DNA of 20,180 bases. It comes from Amoebophrya sp. AT5.2. Its lineage: Eukaryota > Sar > Dinophyceae > Syndiniales > Amoebophryaceae. The stretch's first letter is position 1; every line of letters starts with the position of its first letter. The notes beneath the pieces are model-generated. The model was not told the DNA's origin. It was given only the letters and a program-made list of their open reading frames with translations, and made no database searches. The position numbers were made by a program, and so were the translations under genes. The DNA is taken from the NCBI GenBank assembly GCA_005223375.1, contig RXOD01004586.1, positions 1 to 20,180 on the forward strand. Direction: 5' to 3'. Below, piece after piece: positions 19,086 through 20,180 of this stretch.

Positions 19086-20180
19086 ATGATGAAGAAGAAC
19101 GATCCCCCCGAGAAATCAGCCGTGGTTCCTGTGCCTCGCGCAGGAGCTGCGGCTCCCCGGAGCCATTTGCGGCTGTTTTTTTCGCAGAGCTACTACCAGC
19201 TTTTCGGGCAGTGGAGGACTGGCTACGGCTACCAGTCTCTCATCGCGGGCGTGATTGCGGTCATCATGTTCGGCTGGGTCCTCAACGTCCTCCACCGCGT
19301 CACCCAGGGGTTCTTCCTGAGCGATAGCGAATCCCTCTACGAGCACTTCGGAAGGAGAAAGGACAACGCGCACACCCTCGAATTAGAACCCGAACGCGGC
19401 TACGCCAGGTGGCCGCTCGCGCCGCAACCTTTGATGCTCTTCCTCGCTTACCTGGTAATCGTGGTGTTTGGATTTGTGCTGTATTTGGGGTTTATCTACA
19501 GCTTCATCGCGACGGTGTACTTCCACGTTTTCGAGGAGAAGTTCTCCCAGATGGCGGACACCGTGCAGATCTACGGCGTGTCCCCTACGGTTTACTGGGG
19601 CACGAAGTTTCTCGCGAACTGGAGCGTAGCGGCCCCCTTTTCAGTCGCGATGTGGGTGTGGCAGTCGGTGGTCCCGTCGAGGAACGTCGACTTCCGCGAC
19701 GCCGTACTAGCCGGACCCTCCAGCAGCGGCGTTTTGCCGACCCTTTTCGGTTTTTTCAGCATGGCGCTGTTTCCCGTTGTAGCCGGCGCCTGCATGGCGG
19801 GGTGCCTCGGCTTGACCTACGGGAGCAGCCAAGGCCACGCGGAAAGCACGAGGTCGTTACTCACCACCGGAAGCCTGATTTTGTTTCTGCTGTTTGGCGG
19901 GATCGAGCTCTTCCTCGGATCGCAGCCGGTGTCGCTGATTGGTCTCGCGGTGGACTTCGCCTTCAATGTCGAGGCGCGAGAAGGAGAGCGGACCTGCTTC
20001 GGCAGGAACGAAACGACGAATGAGCCGAATCCTCCCCCGACTGGCATGGGCTTCACGGGCGCAGTGTTGCACTTCGTTTTCGGCTGCGTGTTTCCGGGGT
20101 ACAGCGCCACGAAACTGTGGACAGACCAGCAGATGACAGCGGCCGTAATCCGCGCGGCGCACTTCCAGCCGATACCCGCG
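19086..20180 (+). CDS. ABCA-like transporter membrane domain, partial (open at right edge)
   Basis: One uninterrupted frame of 365 codons starts at ATG 19086 after an in-frame stop at 19050 and runs off the window. Hydrophobic segments lie at about residues 51-70, 116-148, 180-196, 218-244, 260-290 and 321-340, so it is a multi-pass membrane protein. Between the second and third, EEKFSQMADTVQIYGVSPTV followed by YW resembles the ABCA-subfamily element in which a charged EKE-type segment and an MGLS-like motif precede a Trp just before the next helix. The FGCVFPGYSATKLW segment also fits that domain. ABCA proteins move lipids across membranes. The nucleotide-binding domain is not in the window, so assignment rests on topology and this motif. 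There is no intron so far, unlike every neighbour. Other ABC-2-type or unrelated polytopic proteins remain possible. Confidence 0.55.
   Translation, partial: MMKKNDPPEKSAVVPVPRAGAAAPRSHLRLFFSQSYYQLFGQWRTGYGYQSLIAGVIAVIMFGWVLNVLHRVTQGFFLSDSESLYEHFGRRKDNAHTLELEPERGYARWPLAPQPLMLFLAYLVIVVFGFVLYLGFIYSFIATVYFHVFEEKFSQMADTVQIYGVSPTVYWGTKFLANWSVAAPFSVAMWVWQSVVPSRNVDFRDAVLAGPSSSGVLPTLFGFFSMALFPVVAGACMAGCLGLTYGSSQGHAESTRSLLTTGSLILFLLFGGIELFLGSQPVSLIGLAVDFAFNVEAREGERTCFGRNETTNEPNPPPTGMGFTGAVLHFVFGCVFPGYSATKLWTDQQMTAAVIRAAHFQPIPA

Noticed and set aside
1..20180. CRISPR array, tRNA, rRNA or bacterial operon features
   Set aside because: No regularly spaced repeats, no tRNA cloverleaf or rRNA core sequence seen, and the intron-exon structure is plainly eukaryotic.

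Overview
The window is nuclear DNA of a compact, intron-rich protist genome. The evidence is genes on both strands only tens to hundreds of bases apart, short GT-AG introns with CTAAC-like branch sites (for example near 5318, 5961, 6386 and 9856), no bacterial operon or ribosome-binding-site structure, and long Ser/Thr/Gly/Ala/Gln-rich proteins. Several introns behave like DNA transposons: they carry terminal inverted repeats, sit between short direct repeats, and in two cases seem to splice at non-GT-AG borders. Such 'introner' elements are known from dinoflagellates and above all from the parasitic Syndiniales genus Amoebophrya, so an Amoebophrya-like dinoflagellate is my best guess. That is an inference from architecture, not from a marker gene.

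Layout. 1-674: no supported gene. 675-2417 (+): two-exon, mostly disordered protein with a C-terminal coiled coil. 2418-3038: mostly empty, one doubtful small ORF. 3039-5780 (+): a seven-exon, probably membrane-anchored class I SAM-dependent methyltransferase with an introner (IE-1) in one intron. About 6000-6892 (+): a small multi-exon gene of unknown function. 6920-7102 (-): a short Cys-containing ORF, low confidence. 7101-17760 (+): one very large low-complexity/coiled-coil gene, modelled as nine exons and about 2,910 residues; it carries two more introners (IE-2, IE-3). 17853-18983 (-): a six-exon unknown gene of about 227 residues, convergent with the large gene and almost invisible as long ORFs. 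19086 to the right edge (+): the intronless start of an ABCA-like multi-pass membrane protein.

The genes do not form a recognisable pathway. The most interesting layer is the introns. IE-1, IE-2 and IE-3 share a core sequence in different orientations. IE-3 has 30-bp terminal inverted repeats matching at 28 positions and a 6-bp target duplication. In IE-1 and IE-3 the 5' end of the intron also carries a 30-bp or 23-bp copy of the exon that lies just downstream of the intron. Splice assignments were made by eye from reading-frame phase and consensus. Where a junction could not be closed, the entry says so.
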